DNA of 37,602 bases, taken from an uncultured Actinomycetes bacterium (GTDB lineage Bacteria; Actinomycetota; Acidimicrobiia; Acidimicrobiales; RAAP-2). The stretch lies in assembly GCA_903918025.1 (NCBI GenBank), contig CAIXCS010000169.1, positions 1 through 37,602 of the forward strand. The letters run 5' to 3'. This document shows, in pieces, positions 1 through 7,395 of the stretch. Below the pieces are notes generated by a model, which saw nothing but the letters and a program-made list of their open reading frames with translations, ran no database searches and was not told the origin of the DNA. A program made the position numbers and the translations under genes. Every line of letters starts with the position of its first letter. Position 1 is the first letter of the stretch.

Positions 1-174
1 ACCCCGCGGGAGGCCGCCGATGCCAAGGGCCATATCGAGAGCGAGTGAGCCCGTCGGAATGGACTCGACATTCATGTGGAGGTTCTCACCGAGGCGCATG
101 ATTGCGCCCTTGCCGAACTGCTTCTCAATCTGACCAAGCGCTACGTCGAGTGCCTTGTCCTTGTCTTCAGCCAT
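1..174 (-). CDS. recA: RecA recombinase, N-terminal part (cut by window edge)
   Basis: The 58 codons from the ATG at 174 down to base 1 read as the start of RecA: an acidic N-terminus ([13 protein letters not shown]), then [14 protein letters not shown], then [20 protein letters not shown], which is the characteristic run just before the Walker A loop. RecA polymerises on single-stranded DNA, drives strand exchange, and stimulates LexA self-cleavage. The ATP-binding and DNA-binding loops lie beyond the window. A purine-rich leader (AGAGAGAGAAG) precedes the ATG. The gene follows cinA on the same strand, but the 167-base gap holds its own promoter and a LexA box, so it is at least partly an independent, DNA-damage-inducible unit. 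Confidence 0.97.
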   Translation of the reverse strand, partial: MAEDKDKALDVALGQIEKQFGKGAIMRLGENLHMNVESIPTGSLALDMALGIGGLPRG

Positions 175-263
175 GTGCTTCTCTCTCTCTTGCTCTGTGT
201 TTGCAGCAACCTACGGACTGGGTGTGCCGTGAACGTTGCCGACACTTCAGCCGACGAATCTTC

Positions 264-269
264 ACTCTA
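264..269 (-). promoter_or_regulatory. Candidate recA -10 element (TAGAGT)
   Basis: On the minus strand TAGAGT fits the actinobacterial TANNNT -10 pattern and sits one base downstream of the LexA box. It would give a 5' leader of about 80-85 bases before the recA ATG. No convincing -35 hexamer is visible. Confidence 0.45.
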
Positions 270-270
270 G

Positions 271-284
271 CGAACAGACGTTCG
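271..284 (-). promoter_or_regulatory. LexA (SOS) box upstream of recA
   Basis: CGAACAGACGTTCG is a perfect CGAAC-N4-GTTCG palindrome, the SOS operator form known from Bacillus and Actinobacteria. It lies 97 bases upstream of the recA start codon and next to the candidate -10, so bound LexA would occlude RNA polymerase. This supports SOS induction of recA. It is the only such box I found in the window. Confidence 0.85.
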
Positions 285-315
285 TAATGGTGGAATACCC
301 ACTACACCTCCGTAG

Positions 316-335
316 GAGACGGCCTTGGCCGGCTC
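316..335 (-). terminator. Possible weak terminator after cinA
   Basis: About 7 bases past the cinA stop, the minus strand has GAGCCGG/CCGTCTC-type arms around CCAAGG, a short hairpin with one mismatch and no U-tract. It may separate cinA from recA transcription. The evidence is only the imperfect inverted repeat. Confidence 0.25.
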
Positions 336-341
336 GGAGTG

Positions 342-1598
342 TCAATCGAGGGCGCGACGGAGAAGGTCGAGAGCACTGATGGCGCTGTACTGCCTGATTC
401 GAGCCCGGTCGCCCGGCATCTGCAGGCGAACTGCGGAAGGTTCTGCGCCAGGAACGGACAGTCCAACAAAAACGGTTCCGACTTCGTGGCCGTCTTGTTG
501 ATCGGGACCGGCGACTCCCGTGATGGAAAGACCGCAATCCGACTGGAGAACACGAGCAGCACCGACCGCCATCTGGATGGCAGCCTCTGGCGACACAACC
601 GGACCTTCGCTGACACCGAGCACGTTGAACTTCACGTCGCTCGCATAAGAGACGACACCTCCACGGAACCACGCACTCGCCCCAACTACATCGACCAAGC
701 GCGAGGCGATAATTCCACCCGTTACCGACTCGGCCAAGCCCAGGGTGAAACCACGCTTCAGTAGTTGCTTTGAAACCGCAACTTCCATGGTTTCGTCATC
801 GACGCCGAAAATGATGTCGCCGAAGTTCCGTTCCAAGATTGCTCGCACCTCGGACTCTTCAGCCGCGAGGAGCTCCTGAGCATGGGCATCGTTGTCACCC
901 TTCGCAGTGATCCGCACTTTGATGCCTTCAATGCCGCTCGCCAAGAAGGCGATCGTGACGGGCAGGTGGCCATCGGCCAAGACATCAAAACGTTCGTTGA
1001 GCGCCTCGGCCAAACCAGACTCCGACGTTCCCCACGTCCGAAGCACCTTTGACGTAATGGTCGCCGTCATGCCCTCATCGGCCAACCGCTCCTTGAGATC
1101 GGGAGCAATGGCGCGTTCAAACATTTCCGACATCTCATACGGCACGCCGGGAACGGCATAGACGACCTTGTTGCCAACGGGACAGATGAGGCCAGGAGCG
1201 GTCCCTCGGGCTTGAGGAATGATCGACGCCCCGAAAGGAACATCAGCCTGACGGGCATTGTTGGCTGGCATCTCGCGACCTCGTGACGAGAAGAAGCCGG
1301 CAATTCTCGTCACGAGTTCTTCGTCGCGCACAAGGGCCACGTTCATCACTTCAGCAAGTGCTTCTCGAGTGATGTCATCCTGCGTCGGACCAAGGCCCCC
1401 GCAAACAATGACGCCATCATTTCGAGCGAGAGCGGTGCGGAGCGATCGAACGATCCGGGCGTGATTGTCACCAACAACTTGTCCGTAGTGCACATCGACG
1501 CCGATTGCTGCGAGCTCTTGACCGAGCCATGCGGCGTTGGTGTTCGAAATTTGTCCGAGGAGGAGTTCAGTGCCTATTGCTAAGACCTCGACCCTCAT
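342..1598 (-). CDS. cinA: CinA-family protein (nicotinamide-nucleotide amidase / ADP-ribose pyrophosphatase type)
   Basis: A 418-residue protein, normal full CinA length. Residues 1-170 form the MoCF-like (COG1058) domain, starting MRVEVLAIGTELLLGQ and containing GGLGPTQDDITREA at 67-80. The C-terminal 160 residues are the PncC-type nicotinamide mononucleotide deamidase domain (AESVTGG, then ITGVAGPDQQDG). Family members hydrolyse NMN and pyridine-nucleotide by-products; some were first linked to competence. I chose the ATG at 1598 because it begins the conserved domain and overlaps the pgsA stop as ATGA; the frame stays open upstream, but that segment has no family resemblance. The usual AESCTGG reads AESVTGG here. 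It is translationally coupled to pgsA and precedes recA, the usual actinobacterial order. Confidence 0.93.
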   Translation of the reverse strand: MRVEVLAIGTELLLGQISNTNAAWLGQELAAIGVDVHYGQVVGDNHARIVRSLRTALARNDGVIVCGGLGPTQDDITREALAEVMNVALVRDEELVTRIAGFFSSRGREMPANNARQADVPFGASIIPQARGTAPGLICPVGNKVVYAVPGVPYEMSEMFERAIAPDLKERLADEGMTATITSKVLRTWGTSESGLAEALNERFDVLADGHLPVTIAFLASGIEGIKVRITAKGDNDAHAQELLAAEESEVRAILERNFGDIIFGVDDETMEVAVSKQLLKRGFTLGLAESVTGGIIASRLVDVVGASAWFRGGVVSYASDVKFNVLGVSEGPVVSPEAAIQMAVGAARVLQSDCGLSITGVAGPDQQDGHEVGTVFVGLSVPGAEPSAVRLQMPGDRARIRQYSAISALDLLRRALD

Positions 1599-2167
1599 GC
1601 GACTGAGCCACTGGCTGCTCGACCATCGACGATGTACTGGATGAAGGTGGTAACCGTGAGGAGGGCTGCAAGCCAGACCGTGACGAGGTGAAGCCAGTTC
1701 CAACTTGCCGTCGGTGGGAGACAGACGAACGCAATGGCGAAGTCCTGAACGAAGGTCTTCCACTTCGCTGACGTTCTGGCCGGAATGGAGATGCCGTCCT
1801 TGGCAACGACAGACCGATAGATGGTCATCGCAATCTCTCGGAGCCCAATGATGATGATTGGTGCCCAGGGAAGTTTTCCCTCAGAAGCAACAGCGATGAA
1901 ACACGCCATAATGACGACTTTGTCGATCAGAGGATCGAGAAATGCTCCGGACCGAGTGGCACCTTGGCGTCTGGCGACTACGCCATCAATCCCGTCGGAG
2001 AACGCAACGATCGCTCCGACAATGGCGGTGCGCCACGTTGCTCCTTCGTTGACGAAGAGGTAGATGAAGTACGGCGTCAGAAGAAGTCTGCCTACCGTGA
2101 TGGCGTTCGCCGGCGTCATAATCGCCGTCTCTCCAAAGTGATGCGACCTCACGTGCGTTTCGCTCAT
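1595..2167 (-). CDS. pgsA: CDP-alcohol phosphatidyltransferase, PgsA-like
   Basis: A 190-residue integral membrane protein of the CDP-alcohol phosphatidyltransferase family, most likely CDP-diacylglycerol-glycerol-3-phosphate phosphatidyltransferase, which commits phospholipid to phosphatidylglycerol. The catalytic motif D-x2-D-G-x2-A-R...G-x3-D-x3-D is visible (SDGIDGVVAR, then GAFLDPLID). Seven residues separate AR from G, where most PgsA proteins have eight. The start is ambiguous. The ATG at 2167 overlaps the rimO stop as ATGA and follows AAGGGGGG; the ATG at 2119 follows GGAGAG and starts at the hydrophobic MTPANAITVGRLLL, nearer the usual family start. Substrate specificity within the family is assigned mainly from the rimO-pgsA-cinA context. 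Confidence 0.88.
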   Translation of the reverse strand: MSETHVRSHHFGETAIMTPANAITVGRLLLTPYFIYLFVNEGATWRTAIVGAIVAFSDGIDGVVARRQGATRSGAFLDPLIDKVVIMACFIAVASEGKLPWAPIIIIGLREIAMTIYRSVVAKDGISIPARTSAKWKTFVQDFAIAFVCLPPTASWNWLHLVTVWLAALLTVTTFIQYIVDGRAASGSVA

Positions 2168-3501
2168 TGGTCCCCCCTTCGAGCTGGAACAGCTTCGAGA
2201 TCCGTTCCGATGGCGGCAACAATCTCCACCTCCACCATCGTGCCAGCCTCGAGGTGCTCGGGTACGACGATGACTCCATCAATTTCAGGAGCCTCTCTCG
2301 TCGACCGTGCACGTCCCGGTCGATCGATTAGCACGGTGCAGGTCGTCCCGACCAATGCGTCTCGCTTCGCCCAGGTGATTGCGTCTTGGGTTTCGGTCAC
2401 CTCACGCATCCGCTCTTGAACAAGCTCGGACGGAACCTGGTGCTCGAGGTCTGCGGCATAGGTGCCAACTTCGGGAGAGAACGGAAAGAAACCGGCCCAG
2501 TCGAGTTGTGCCTCTTGAACAAACTCAAGCAGTGCATCGTGGTCAGCTTCGGTTTCTCCTGGATACCCAACAATGAAGCTCGAACGAAAGGCTGCGTCAG
2601 GGGCGAGACTCCGAATCGTTGCAATCCGCTCCAAGAACTTGTCACCATCACCGAAACGCCGCATGCGCTTCAACAGTGGTCTCGTGACGTGCTGGAGGGA
2701 GAGATCGAAGTACGGCATCCCACTTTCGATCATTGCCTCAATGAGGGTCGGCGTGAGCCCTGATGGGTAGAGGTAGAGGAGTCGAACCCAGTCGACTGAA
2801 CCCTTGAGGGCACGAAGTACCTCAACAATGGGCTGCTCGCCAGGAACGGCCGCTCGAGCGAAATCATCTGCATCACCCGTGCGTCCACTGCTCCGGTCGC
2901 GGCCAAACGACGCAAGATCTTGTGCAATCAAGATGACTTCTCGGAGCGGCGGCGTACCGCCGCTTTGAAGTGCCCCAACCTCGGCAAGGAGCGCCTCAAC
3001 CGACCTCGACCGTTGTGGACCTCGAAAACTCGGTATCGCACAGAACCCACAAATTCGGTCGCAACCTTCTGCAACCTTGAGATACGCCCAAGGAACCGAG
3101 ACGGGTGTCCTCGGCAACTCAAGGAGTTCACTCGTTCGCTTCGCGTGCGACTTCCTCCCTAGCGCCACAGGAACAGGGGCGATCAACGATTCGCCAAAAC
3201 CGGCAACGAGGTCAATCTCGGGTAGAGCGTCAACCAGTTCATCGCCGTACCGCTCGGCCATGCATCCAGTAACGACGAGGCGAGAGGTGTCCGTTCGGCG
3301 ATCTGCCATCTCCAAAATCACGTCGATGGACTCCTGGCGTGCCTCTTCAATGAATGCGCACGTGTTCACGACGACGAGATCAGCCGACTCGGGCGACGTC
3401 GCAGCAGAGTAGCCATCACGGTGGAGCTGTCCCGTCACCTTGTCCGAGTCAACGTGGTTCTTCGGACAGCCGAGTGTTTCAACCCAGTAGGTCTTCGTCA
3501 T
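2164..3501 (-). CDS. rimO: Ribosomal protein S12 methylthiotransferase RimO
   Basis: A 445-residue radical-SAM methylthiotransferase. The N-terminal UPF0004 domain carries the three cluster cysteines (C12 in TLGCPKN, C48, C80). The radical-SAM CxxxCxxC is at C147, C151 and C154 (CDRICGFC). A TRAM-like domain ends the protein. RimO methylthiolates the conserved aspartate of ribosomal protein S12, using two 4Fe-4S clusters and SAM. MiaB is the nearest alternative, but the SxPWAYLKVAEGCDR context and the pgsA-cinA-recA neighbourhood favour RimO. There is no clear Shine-Dalgarno; instead a 9-bp inverted repeat abuts the ATG. Confidence 0.93.
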   Translation of the reverse strand: MTKTYWVETLGCPKNHVDSDKVTGQLHRDGYSAATSPESADLVVVNTCAFIEEARQESIDVILEMADRRTDTSRLVVTGCMAERYGDELVDALPEIDLVAGFGESLIAPVPVALGRKSHAKRTSELLELPRTPVSVPWAYLKVAEGCDRICGFCAIPSFRGPQRSRSVEALLAEVGALQSGGTPPLREVILIAQDLASFGRDRSSGRTGDADDFARAAVPGEQPIVEVLRALKGSVDWVRLLYLYPSGLTPTLIEAMIESGMPYFDLSLQHVTRPLLKRMRRFGDGDKFLERIATIRSLAPDAAFRSSFIVGYPGETEADHDALLEFVQEAQLDWAGFFPFSPEVGTYAADLEHQVPSELVQERMREVTETQDAITWAKRDALVGTTCTVLIDRPGRARSTREAPEIDGVIVVPEHLEAGTMVEVEIVAAIGTDLEAVPARRGDQ

Positions 3502-3529
3502 TTGATGAACCGAAGCGCGCGTTCATCAA
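3502..3529 (-). promoter_or_regulatory. Inverted repeat directly abutting the rimO start codon
   Basis: On the minus strand TTGATGAAC, a 10-base spacer (GCGCGCTTCG) and GTTCATCAA form perfect 9-bp arms, and the next three bases are the rimO ATG. If transcribed it would be a hairpin sequestering the ribosome-binding region; if upstream of the transcript start it could be a repressor site. Only the symmetry is seen; the function is inferred. Confidence 0.5.
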
Positions 3530-3615
3530 CACGGATTTGAGAGGGGAAGTGCATGGCCGATCCAACTTACCCCGCGAGGATGACTACGTCCCCTCGATAG
3601 AAGTGCAATCGATGC

Positions 3616-3649
3616 GCGCCAAACCGAGGGTTTCCCACTCGGTCGGCGC
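3616..3649 (-). terminator. Hairpin after tRNA-Ser(GCT)
   Basis: Starting seven bases past the encoded CCA, the minus strand forms GCGCC...GGCGC and CCGAG/CTCGG arms with an inner GGG-AAA-CCC. It is a strong stem with small internal loops and no U-tract, consistent with a terminator or processing stem for the tRNA. Confidence 0.5.
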
Positions 3650-3655
3650 TTCACG

Positions 3656-3747
3656 TGGCGGAGAGACAGGGATTTGAACCCTGGGTCCGTCTTTCAACAG
3701 ACAACTCATTAGCAGTGAGTCCGATTCGGCCACTCTCGCACCTCTCC
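3656..3747 (-). tRNA. tRNA-Ser(GCT)
   Basis: A class II tRNA on the minus strand. The acceptor GGAGAGG pairs with TCTCTCC (3660-3666, with a G-T at position 7). The discriminator is G, and the CCA is encoded at 3656-3658. The anticodon stem ACTCA/TGAGT encloses loop CTGCTAA, giving anticodon GCT. The long variable arm (GTCTGTTGAAAGACGG) and the T-arm CAGGG-TTCAAAT-CCCTG are typical of serine tRNA. Confidence 0.95.
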
Positions 3748-3824
3748 TGGCCTCGTTCACCACACGTTGGACGCTTTCACTCCACGTAGCGGTCTCCCGA
3801 GGCAGAGCCAAGGGTACAGGATCG

Positions 3825-3857
3825 CTCGACCAATCGATGTCGAGAGCGCACTAGCAT
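3825..3857 (+). promoter_or_regulatory. Candidate promoter/operator of the liv operon
   Basis: TAGCAT at 3852-3857 fits TANNNT and lies 9 bases before the GTG of livG, which has no Shine-Dalgarno, so the transcript would be nearly leaderless. Just upstream, CTCGAC (3825-3830) and GTCGAG (3839-3844) form a 6-bp inverted repeat with an 8-base spacer, a possible regulator site. Both calls are by pattern only. Confidence 0.35.
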
Positions 3858-3866
3858 CGCCTACCT

Positions 3867-4637
3867 GTGAACTCCCAAGTCCCTCGCCTCGCCTTCCGGA
3901 GCGTCTCAGTCGAATTCGGCGGCCTCCGCGCACTGAGTGACGTGTCGTTTGACGTCTCTTCAGGCGAGATCGTCGGACTCATCGGCCCAAACGGTGCTGG
4001 GAAGACCACAGCCTTCAACGTGGCTTGTGGTTTCGTCGCACCGACGAGCGGCACGGTCGAGTTCCCCGACCGAGGTGTCACTCAACCAAAACCTCATGAT
4101 CTCGCTTCCATCGGAGTTGCGAGAACCCTTCAAGGAGTTGGTCTTTTCGACCATCTAACCATCCTCGAAAATGTGATGGCGGGTGGGCAAATCCGTCCTG
4201 GAGGAGGAGCGTTCCGTGGTCTTCTGGGTCTTCCGAGCGCGGGAAGGAGCGAGCGACAGCTGACGGCTGATGCGCTCGCCGCATTGGAGCGACTCGATGT
4301 CGCTGAATTTGCAGCGAAACTTCCCGGTTCGATCCCCTATGGAATCGCCAAGAAGGTCTCGGTCGCTCGGGCGTTGATGGGTTCGCCGACGCTGCTCTTG
4401 CTCGACGAGCCCGCATCTGGGCTTGACGAACGCGAACTCGATGAATTCGCCACGTTGATCACCTCGTTGAAGTCGGACATGGGTGTCCTCCTCGTTGAGC
4501 ACAACATGGACTTCGTCATGCCACTCGTTGATCGCCTTGTCGTTCTCAATTTTGGCGAGGTCATCGCCTCTGGCACGTCTTCAGAAGTTCGCAGTCACCC
4601 TGAAGTCTTGGCGGCCTACCTCGGAGTCGAACAGTGA
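3867..4637 (+). CDS. livG: Branched-chain amino acid-type ABC transporter ATPase, LivG-like
   Basis: A 256-residue ATPase of the LivG subfamily, one of the two nucleotide-binding subunits powering a HAAT-family importer at the inner face of the membrane. Walker A is GPNGAGKT at 40-47, and Walker B is LLLLDEP at 177-183. The ABC signature is the LivG-type 'PYG' form (IPYGIAKKV, about 156-164) rather than LSGGQ. The start is a GTG with no visible ribosome-binding site. It is the first gene of a five-gene cassette and overlaps livF by four bases (GTGA). The substrate could be leucine/isoleucine/valine, but related cassettes carry urea, amides or other amino acids; sequence alone does not decide. 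Confidence 0.92.
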   Translation: MNSQVPRLAFRSVSVEFGGLRALSDVSFDVSSGEIVGLIGPNGAGKTTAFNVACGFVAPTSGTVEFPDRGVTQPKPHDLASIGVARTLQGVGLFDHLTILENVMAGGQIRPGGGAFRGLLGLPSAGRSERQLTADALAALERLDVAEFAAKLPGSIPYGIAKKVSVARALMGSPTLLLLDEPASGLDERELDEFATLITSLKSDMGVLLVEHNMDFVMPLVDRLVVLNFGEVIASGTSSEVRSHPEVLAAYLGVEQ

Positions 4638-5353
4638 ACGCCGCGGCAATCTCGGTCGAGAATCTCTCGGTTTCCTATGGTGCCATCAAGGCACTTCGGA
4701 ACGTTTCCTTTACCGCACAGCCCGGAGTGATCACCGCCGTGCTTGGTGCGAATGGAGCGGGCAAAACCACGTTGCTTCGAACTATTTCAGGATTGTTGGA
4801 GCCCGACGAAGGCTCAATCACGATGGCGGGCACGAACATCACGCGTGAGAAGACGGAAGATATTGCTCGTCGTGGACTTGGCCATGTTCCTGAGGGCCGC
4901 GGCGTCATTGGCGAGTTCACCGTCGAAGAGAACTTGCGGCTCGGCGCCATGGCGGCGAAGGTGGACCTCAAGGCGGGTCTGGCTGAGCAATATGAGCAGT
5001 TTCCCGTTCTCGGTCAGCGCCGGACGCAACATGCTGCGACGCTTTCAGGTGGCGAGCGTCAAATGCTCGCAATGGCAAGAGCCCTCATCGCGAAACCTTC
5101 GGTGCTCTTGCTCGATGAACCATCGCTCGGCCTCGCTCCGTTAGTGACGGTTGAACTCATGGAGACCATTCGCGAACTTTGCGATGCCCAGGGACTTGCG
5201 GTGTTGTTGGTGGAGCAAAACGCGAAGAGCGCACTGCGAATTGCTCACCACGCGATCGTGCTGCACCTTGGTTCCGTCGCAGCCAACGCGGCCGCGAGTG
5301 ACGTTGCCGCCGACGAAAAGCTGCGTCAGTACTACTTAGGACTAGCCGAATGA
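4634..5353 (+). CDS. livF: Branched-chain amino acid-type ABC transporter ATPase, LivF-like
   Basis: A 239-residue ATPase, the usual LivF length. Walker A is GANGAGKT at 38-45, the signature LSGGE at 137-141 and Walker B LLLDEP at 158-163. The segments GHVPEGRG and VEENLRLGA are typical of LivF. It pairs with the upstream LivG-like subunit to form the ATPase heterodimer. The GTG start overlaps the livG stop, and the stop overlaps the permease start (ATGA), so the cassette is translationally coupled. Confidence 0.94.
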   Translation: MNAAAISVENLSVSYGAIKALRNVSFTAQPGVITAVLGANGAGKTTLLRTISGLLEPDEGSITMAGTNITREKTEDIARRGLGHVPEGRGVIGEFTVEENLRLGAMAAKVDLKAGLAEQYEQFPVLGQRRTQHAATLSGGERQMLAMARALIAKPSVLLLDEPSLGLAPLVTVELMETIRELCDAQGLAVLLVEQNAKSALRIAHHAIVLHLGSVAANAAASDVAADEKLRQYYLGLAE

Positions 5354-6246
5354 TCGACCTCCTTACCTCACGAGTCATGGGCGACATCTTCTTGGGAGTG
5401 ACTCAAGGCGTCCTCTACGGCCTCATTGGTCTCAGCCTGGTCATTGTCTGGCAATCGACCAACATTTTGAACTTCGCTCAAGGTGCAATGGCGATGTTTG
5501 CGACCTACGTCGGGATGACCCTCCTAGAACACGGACTCAACTACTGGGCATGCCTAGCAATTTCCGTCGCAGCGGGATTCGTGCTCGGAGGAGCTACCGA
5601 ACGGGTCCTTGTTCGACCGCTCTATGGGAAACCGGAGATCAATTCGATCGTGGTCATGGTTGGATTTCTCGGAATCTTAGAAGCCGGGGCTATCGCGATT
5701 TGGGGTGGAACCTCTCGAATGATTGTGAGCCCGTTCTCTCTCTCCTACTTCCAACACAACGGCAAGACCATCTTCCTCTCACCATTCGCGATTCTGCAGA
5801 TCGCTGCAGCGGTCACCGTGATGCTCATCGTGGCGGGACTGTTTCGTTTCACCAAGTTGGGATTGCAACTCCGCGCAGCCGCCCTGGCTCCTGAGGTTGC
5901 CCGACTGCTGGGTGTTCGGGTAAACCGTCTTCTCACGCTCGGTTGGGCGCTCGCTTCTGCCGCTGGCGCTGTTGCCGCGGTCGTGATCTCGAGTGGATTC
6001 GAGGGGCTCACGCCGACGAACATGGACGTGTACTTCGTTTTCGGCTTCATCGCCGCTGCGGTTGGTGGCCTCGAGAGCCCGCTTGGGGCAGTTCTTGCTG
6101 GTGTCCTCATTGGCATGCTCCAGCAGTTCATTGTTGACTATGCACCGCCAAGTTGGGCCTCGTTCTCGCCAGTACTCATTCTGGTGGTGGCACTCATGAT
6201 CCGGCCACAAGGTCTCTTCAGCAAGCAACGAGTGAGGCGAGTCTGA
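5350..6246 (+). CDS. livH: Branched-chain amino acid-type ABC permease, LivH-like
   Basis: A 298-residue polytopic permease. The family signature near the N-terminus is NFAQGAMAMFATYVG (41-55). A cytoplasmic loop (LGVRVNRLLTLGWALA) precedes the last membrane segments and matches the ATPase-coupling region of LivH. It forms the membrane channel together with the LivM-like subunit. It overlaps livF by four bases upstream and the next permease by one base (TGATG) downstream. Confidence 0.93.
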   Translation: MIDLLTSRVMGDIFLGVTQGVLYGLIGLSLVIVWQSTNILNFAQGAMAMFATYVGMTLLEHGLNYWACLAISVAAGFVLGGATERVLVRPLYGKPEINSIVVMVGFLGILEAGAIAIWGGTSRMIVSPFSLSYFQHNGKTIFLSPFAILQIAAAVTVMLIVAGLFRFTKLGLQLRAAALAPEVARLLGVRVNRLLTLGWALASAAGAVAAVVISSGFEGLTPTNMDVYFVFGFIAAAVGGLESPLGAVLAGVLIGMLQQFIVDYAPPSWASFSPVLILVVALMIRPQGLFSKQRVRRV

Positions 6247-7328
6247 TGGTCTCCATCAAGCAGTTCATCGCCAATCGACCAACGTCGGCTCGGGCACTTG
6301 CGACCTTGGTGGCGACCATTGCGCTGTTGGGACTCGCCATCATTGTCGATCCGCTCAACGACACGTACCTGGCAACCGCCTCCATCATGGCGATTGCCAT
6401 CGTCGGGCTTTCGCTGCTCATTGGCTTGAGCGGTCAAGTCTCCATTGGCAACTCCGGATTCATGGCAATTGGTGCGTTCACCACTGCCATTTGGGCTCAG
6501 CATCACGCACACTTCCCACTTCTTGGCTCAATGGCCCTGTCAGTTGCCGTCAGCACCGTGGCTGGAATTGTCTTGGGCCTCCCAAGCACCAGACTCCGGG
6601 GCCCCTACCTCGCTGGCATGACCTTGGCCTTTGCCTTTGCCATCCCTCCATTTATTCAAAGTCTCGGAACGTTTGCCGGTGGCTCGGGTGGTCTGTACTT
6701 TCCTACGCTCCAAACCCCCGCGTGGTTCGCGTCGGCCATTGGAGAAAAGGACAATCCGCTCGCTGCCAACAACACCTGGGGAGCAGCGATTGCCATCGTG
6801 GTTGCGGCGGTCGCATTCTTCTTCATGGCGAACTTCTTCCACAGTCGAAGCGGACGAGCAATGCGACTGGTACGCGACAACGACGTCGCAGCAGAACTTG
6901 TTGGCGTCAACGTCGCTCGGACGAGGGTGTTGGCCTTCGCCATCTCCGCCGCTTTTGCTGGGCTCGCCGGCTCGCTTCTTGCGATCATCCAATCGAGTGT
7001 GCTTCCTCAGACGTTCGGGGTTGCGCTCTCAATTGAACTGCTCTCGTTGCTCGTCCTTGGCGGACTCGGCACTCTTGGGGGTGCCATGATCGCGGGCCTC
7101 ATTGCTGCCTACTCAGACTCGATCGTGAGTCGAATCAACTCGTGGACTGGAATTGACCCAGTTTCCAATCTCGGCGGGAGCCTGAAGGGCATCATTTTCG
7201 GCCTCATTTTGATTGCGACCATGCTGCTTGCTCCTTCAGGGCTTGCTGGGCTTGGCCATCGAATAAGTCGATTCGTCCGGTCAAGGGTCGCGCAGAAGAA
7301 AGCGCTGAGTGTTTCAGAAACTCCGTAG
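6246..7328 (+). CDS. livM: Branched-chain amino acid-type ABC permease, LivM-like
   Basis: A 360-residue permease with about nine hydrophobic segments. The LivM signature GLSGQVSIGNSGFMAIGAF is at 60-78, and the coupling loop (MRLVRDNDVAAELVGVNV) is in the second half. The ATG at 6246 is chosen because it overlaps the livH stop by one base and begins a short hydrophilic N-terminus; the frame is open further upstream, inside livH. It partners the LivH-like subunit. Confidence 0.93.
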   Translation: MVSIKQFIANRPTSARALATLVATIALLGLAIIVDPLNDTYLATASIMAIAIVGLSLLIGLSGQVSIGNSGFMAIGAFTTAIWAQHHAHFPLLGSMALSVAVSTVAGIVLGLPSTRLRGPYLAGMTLAFAFAIPPFIQSLGTFAGGSGGLYFPTLQTPAWFASAIGEKDNPLAANNTWGAAIAIVVAAVAFFFMANFFHSRSGRAMRLVRDNDVAAELVGVNVARTRVLAFAISAAFAGLAGSLLAIIQSSVLPQTFGVALSIELLSLLVLGGLGTLGGAMIAGLIAAYSDSIVSRINSWTGIDPVSNLGGSLKGIIFGLILIATMLLAPSGLAGLGHRISRFVRSRVAQKKALSVSETP

Positions 7329-7349
7329 AAACCGGGATCGCGCCGGCGC

Positions 7350-7355
7350 TACCAT
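7350..7355 (+). promoter_or_regulatory. Possible extra -10 before the binding-protein gene
   Basis: TACCAT lies in the 67-base gap between the LivM-like gene and the binding-protein gene. An internal promoter here would raise binding-protein expression relative to the membrane subunits, as is common for ABC importers. There is no supporting -35. Confidence 0.2.
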
Positions 7356-7395
7356 GAAGTACATCGCAGTACCTCGAATCATCGAAAGGATTCAC

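Noticed and set aside
1599-1763. N-terminal extension of CinA
   Set aside because: The frame is open to 1763 but this segment has no CinA similarity and lies inside pgsA; the ATG at 1598 starts the conserved domain with an ATGA overlap.
7340-7349. GCGCCGGCGC palindrome before the binding-protein gene as an operator
   Set aside because: A 10-base GC-only palindrome is easily expected by chance in GC-rich DNA and has no other support.
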